DNA of 6,394 nucleotides from Methanosaeta sp. NSP1 (GTDB taxonomy: Archaea > Halobacteriota > Methanosarcinia > Methanotrichales > Methanotrichaceae): the NCBI GenBank assembly GCA_002256595.1, contig NOLC01000050.1, positions 1-6,394 of the forward strand, given 5' to 3'. The notes under the pieces were generated by a model. The model ran no database searches, was not told where the DNA came from, and worked only from the letters and a program-made list of their open reading frames with translations. Made by a program: the position numbers and the translations under genes. Position 1 is the first letter of the stretch; every line of letters starts with the position of its first letter. Shown here piece by piece: positions 4,941 through 6,394 of this stretch.

Positions 4941-6086
4941 TTATTTGTATAGCACCCGGCTCGCCGCCTCCACTCCAGCGCCGCAGGAGGCGATCTTGCC
5001 CTCCTGGGCCAGTATCAGCTCCAGAGTCTGGATGGTGCGCAGGATATCTCCCGAGGAGCACATGCCCATGGTACCGATTCGGAAGATCTTGCCCTTGATC
5101 AGATCCTGCCCCCCGGAGACAATGACTCCACGCTTCTTCATGCCGCCGCGCAGCTTATCGTCGCTGACGCCCTCGGGCATCTTCATGGCGGTCACAGTAT
5201 TGGAGTAGTGGGAATGCTGGTTTACCCGCGGGAAGAGATCTATTCCCAGCGCCTTGGCCGCCTCGCGGACCGATTCTGCCTGCTGGGCGGTCCTGGCCCG
5301 GCGGGCGGCAAAGCCCTCCTCCTCAGCCATATGCAGGGCTTCCTGGAGGGCAAAGAAGAGAGAGACGGCGGGGGTAAAGGGCGTCTGGGCCTGGCTCTTC
5401 CTGGCGGACTTGAGATGAGCTTTCAGGTCGGCATAGTAGCTGCCGCTCTTGGACAGGAAGCGCTCCTCGGCTCTGGGGGAGACGGAAACCACAGCCAGGC
5501 CAGGGGGCACAGCCAGTGCTTTCTGCGAGCCGGTTATGGCTATGTCTATTCCCCATTTATCGGTCTGAAACTCGTTGCCGCCGATGGAGGATATTCCGTC
5601 CACAATGAAGAGGGCGTCATGCTTCCTGGCGATCTCACCCACCTCTTTGGCAGGGTTGGTCAGGCCGACGGATGTCTCATTATGGACCATGGCCACAGCT
5701 TTGGCTCCGCCTTCCACTGCCGCCTCCACCTTTTCCAGATCGAAGGGGGTGCCCCAGTCGAATTTTACCGGAACAACCTGGCCATATCTCTCTCCGATCT
5801 CGGCGAACCTCTCACCGAACTTTCCATTGGATATGGTCACAATCTTATCATCATGGCCTATGGTGCTGGCCACGGCCGCATCCATGCCCACTGTGCCGCT
5901 GCCGGTCATTATCACCACATCGTTTGCCGTCTCAAAGAACGGCCTGAGCAAGGCACAGCAGTCGCTGTAAATGGCACTGAAATCGCCGCTCCGGTGGCTG
6001 ATCATGGGTCGGGACATGGCCCGCAAGACGCGAGGCGCGACCTTGACCGGTCCCGGAATCATAAGCAATGTATCCTCAATATCCAT
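4941..6086 (-). CDS. PLP-dependent class V aminotransferase (alanine-glyoxylate / serine-pyruvate / broad-specificity aspartate type)
   Basis: The 381-residue product covers the full class V fold. LMIPGPVKV (8-16) is the N-terminal substrate-binding signature. GSGTVGMDAA (62-71) is the cofactor phosphate loop. VHNETSVG (134-141) follows, and VDGISSIGG holds D163, which pairs with the pyridine nitrogen. GSQKALAVPPG holds K189, the Schiff-base lysine, and FRIGTMG holds R336 for the substrate carboxylate. The family moves amino groups between amino acids such as alanine, serine or aspartate and 2-oxo acids. A methanogen relative, MJ0959 of Methanocaldococcus, has been described as a broad-specificity aspartate aminotransferase, so the donor/acceptor pair here cannot be fixed from sequence. 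The ATG at 6086 is preceded by AAGGGAT 4 nt upstream. A strong TATA box lies 42-51 nt before the start and an oligo-T tract follows the stop, so it is probably monocistronic. Nothing is missing from the active site. Confidence 0.93.
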   Translation of the reverse strand: MDIEDTLLMIPGPVKVAPRVLRAMSRPMISHRSGDFSAIYSDCCALLRPFFETANDVVIMTGSGTVGMDAAVASTIGHDDKIVTISNGKFGERFAEIGERYGQVVPVKFDWGTPFDLEKVEAAVEGGAKAVAMVHNETSVGLTNPAKEVGEIARKHDALFIVDGISSIGGNEFQTDKWGIDIAITGSQKALAVPPGLAVVSVSPRAEERFLSKSGSYYADLKAHLKSARKSQAQTPFTPAVSLFFALQEALHMAEEEGFAARRARTAQQAESVREAAKALGIDLFPRVNQHSHYSNTVTAMKMPEGVSDDKLRGGMKKRGVIVSGGQDLIKGKIFRIGTMGMCSSGDILRTIQTLELILAQEGKIASCGAGVEAASRVLYK

Positions 6087-6127
6087 GAGATCCCTTCTTC
6101 TTTCTGCTGCCTTAGCTTTGAGGCGGC

Positions 6128-6137
6128 CTATATAAAA
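6128..6137 (-). promoter_or_regulatory. TATA box of the aminotransferase gene, overlapping the rnhB stop
   Basis: The minus strand reads TTTTATATAG, an almost ideal archaeal box A, preceded by the purine-rich AAAGCTAG that could act as BRE. A start site about 25 bp downstream would give a leader of some 20 nt before the ATG at 6086. The box is made of the last codons and TAG stop of the RNase HII gene. Confidence 0.65.
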
Positions 6138-6394
6138 CTAGCTTTTATGCGCTGCGCCGTGGCCCAGCTATGCCTGGCGCAATTTGGCAGGTCATGGTTC
6201 TCGCTCACCCACCGGCTTAAAAAGTCCAGTGTCATCTGATCGTGAGGATAGCCGCTGCCGATCTTGCAGTTCATCGCCCTCTCAAGCTCCCTCATGGAGG
6301 CGTCCCGGCTTACCTTGGCCAGTATGGAGGCGGCTGATACCACGGTATGGTGCTGGTCTGCGGACCCACCGGCAGCGGGAAATCCACCACCTTG
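6128..6394 (-). CDS. rnhB: Ribonuclease HII, C-terminal part only
   Basis: RNase HII cleaves the RNA strand of RNA/DNA hybrids and removes single ribonucleotides from DNA, with a two-metal active site. Only the C-terminal part is present. VVSAASILAKVSRD is the family signature, GSGYPHDQMTLDFL is the conserved GSGYP-D loop, and HSWATAQRI matches the usual RRSWKT region before the TAG stop. The first two acidic catalytic residues would lie beyond the window. The frame stays open to the right edge, but beyond about 6340 the reading GGGFPAAGGSAD does not look like RNase HII. Its conserved EH before the catalytic AD is absent, although an AD does fall at the right spacing. The same bases read far better in the other direction as an ATPase P-loop. 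I therefore trust the call only for 6128 to about 6343. The aminotransferase starts 41 nt downstream with its own promoter. Confidence 0.85.
   Translation of the reverse strand, partial: QGGGFPAAGGSADQHHTVVSAASILAKVSRDASMRELERAMNCKIGSGYPHDQMTLDFLSRWVSENHDLPNCARHSWATAQRIKASFI
6341..6394 (+). other. Fragment encoding the Walker A region of a GspE/PilB-type secretion ATPase, probable junction or chimera
   Basis: In the forward direction these 54 bases translate as HGMVLVCGPTGSGKSTTL, essentially the consensus P-loop segment (GMVLVTGPTGSGKSTTLY) of bacterial type II secretion and type IV pilus ATPases. Archaeal secretion ATPases usually carry GGTASGKTT instead. An in-frame TGA at 6335-6337 and the RNase HII gene lie immediately upstream, so there is no N-terminal half. 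The fragment begins abruptly at the motif. The likeliest reading is foreign sequence joined at a contig end; a real insertion or rearrangement is the alternative. Confidence 0.6.

Noticed and set aside
5208..6239. Long plus-strand open frame of 343 codons opposite the aminotransferase
   Set aside because: It is antisense to a gene with a complete PLP active site, its start has no RBS, and its product is Gly/His-rich with no domain order. It is a shadow created by GC-rich codons.

Overview
The window looks like a stretch of a methanogenic archaeal chromosome, most like the Methanothrix/Methanosaeta or wider Methanosarcinales group. The pointers are a small protein with an archaeosortase-type PGF C-terminal sorting signal, secreted proteins dense in N-glycosylation sequons, GAGGTGA-type ribosome binding sites, archaeal TATA boxes (one nearly perfect TTTTATATA), a methanogen-style class V aminotransferase, and archaeal-type HisA. 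Base composition is GC-rich, roughly 55-60% by eye, with AT-rich intergenic gaps and free use of AGG/AGA and ATA codons. The assignment rests on reading the sequence, not on a database search.

Layout. (1) From the left edge to 1671, minus strand: a large GH13 alpha-amylase-type glycosidase, open at the left edge, with all four catalytic signature regions. (2) 1672-1877: an AT-rich divergent promoter region with a 9-bp direct repeat. (3) 1878-3419, plus strand: a 75-residue secreted PGF-CTERM mini-protein, then hisA and hisB, steps of histidine biosynthesis. HisB is strikingly abnormal: its second metal-binding HHxxE motif is intact, but the first is missing. (4) 3416-4730, minus strand, convergent with hisB by a 4-nt overlap: a membrane-anchored alpha/beta hydrolase preceded by a small secreted protein with seven N-glycosylation sequons. 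These two probably form an operon. (5) 4941-6086, minus strand: a PLP-dependent class V aminotransferase with its own TATA box and an oligo-T terminator. (6) 6128 to the right edge, minus strand: the C-terminal end of ribonuclease HII.

The last 54 bases or so (6341-6394) read in the forward direction as the Walker A region of a bacterial-type GspE/PilB secretion ATPase. This abuts the RNase HII gene with no room for the rest of an ATPase gene, so the right end is probably a chimeric assembly junction or, less likely, a rearrangement.

The genes do not form one pathway. Two are histidine biosynthesis, one is amino-acid transamination, one is storage-polysaccharide or glucan metabolism, one is RNA/DNA hybrid removal, and three are cell-surface proteins. 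The most interesting items are the HisB variant, the pair of tiny surface proteins, and the right-end junction.
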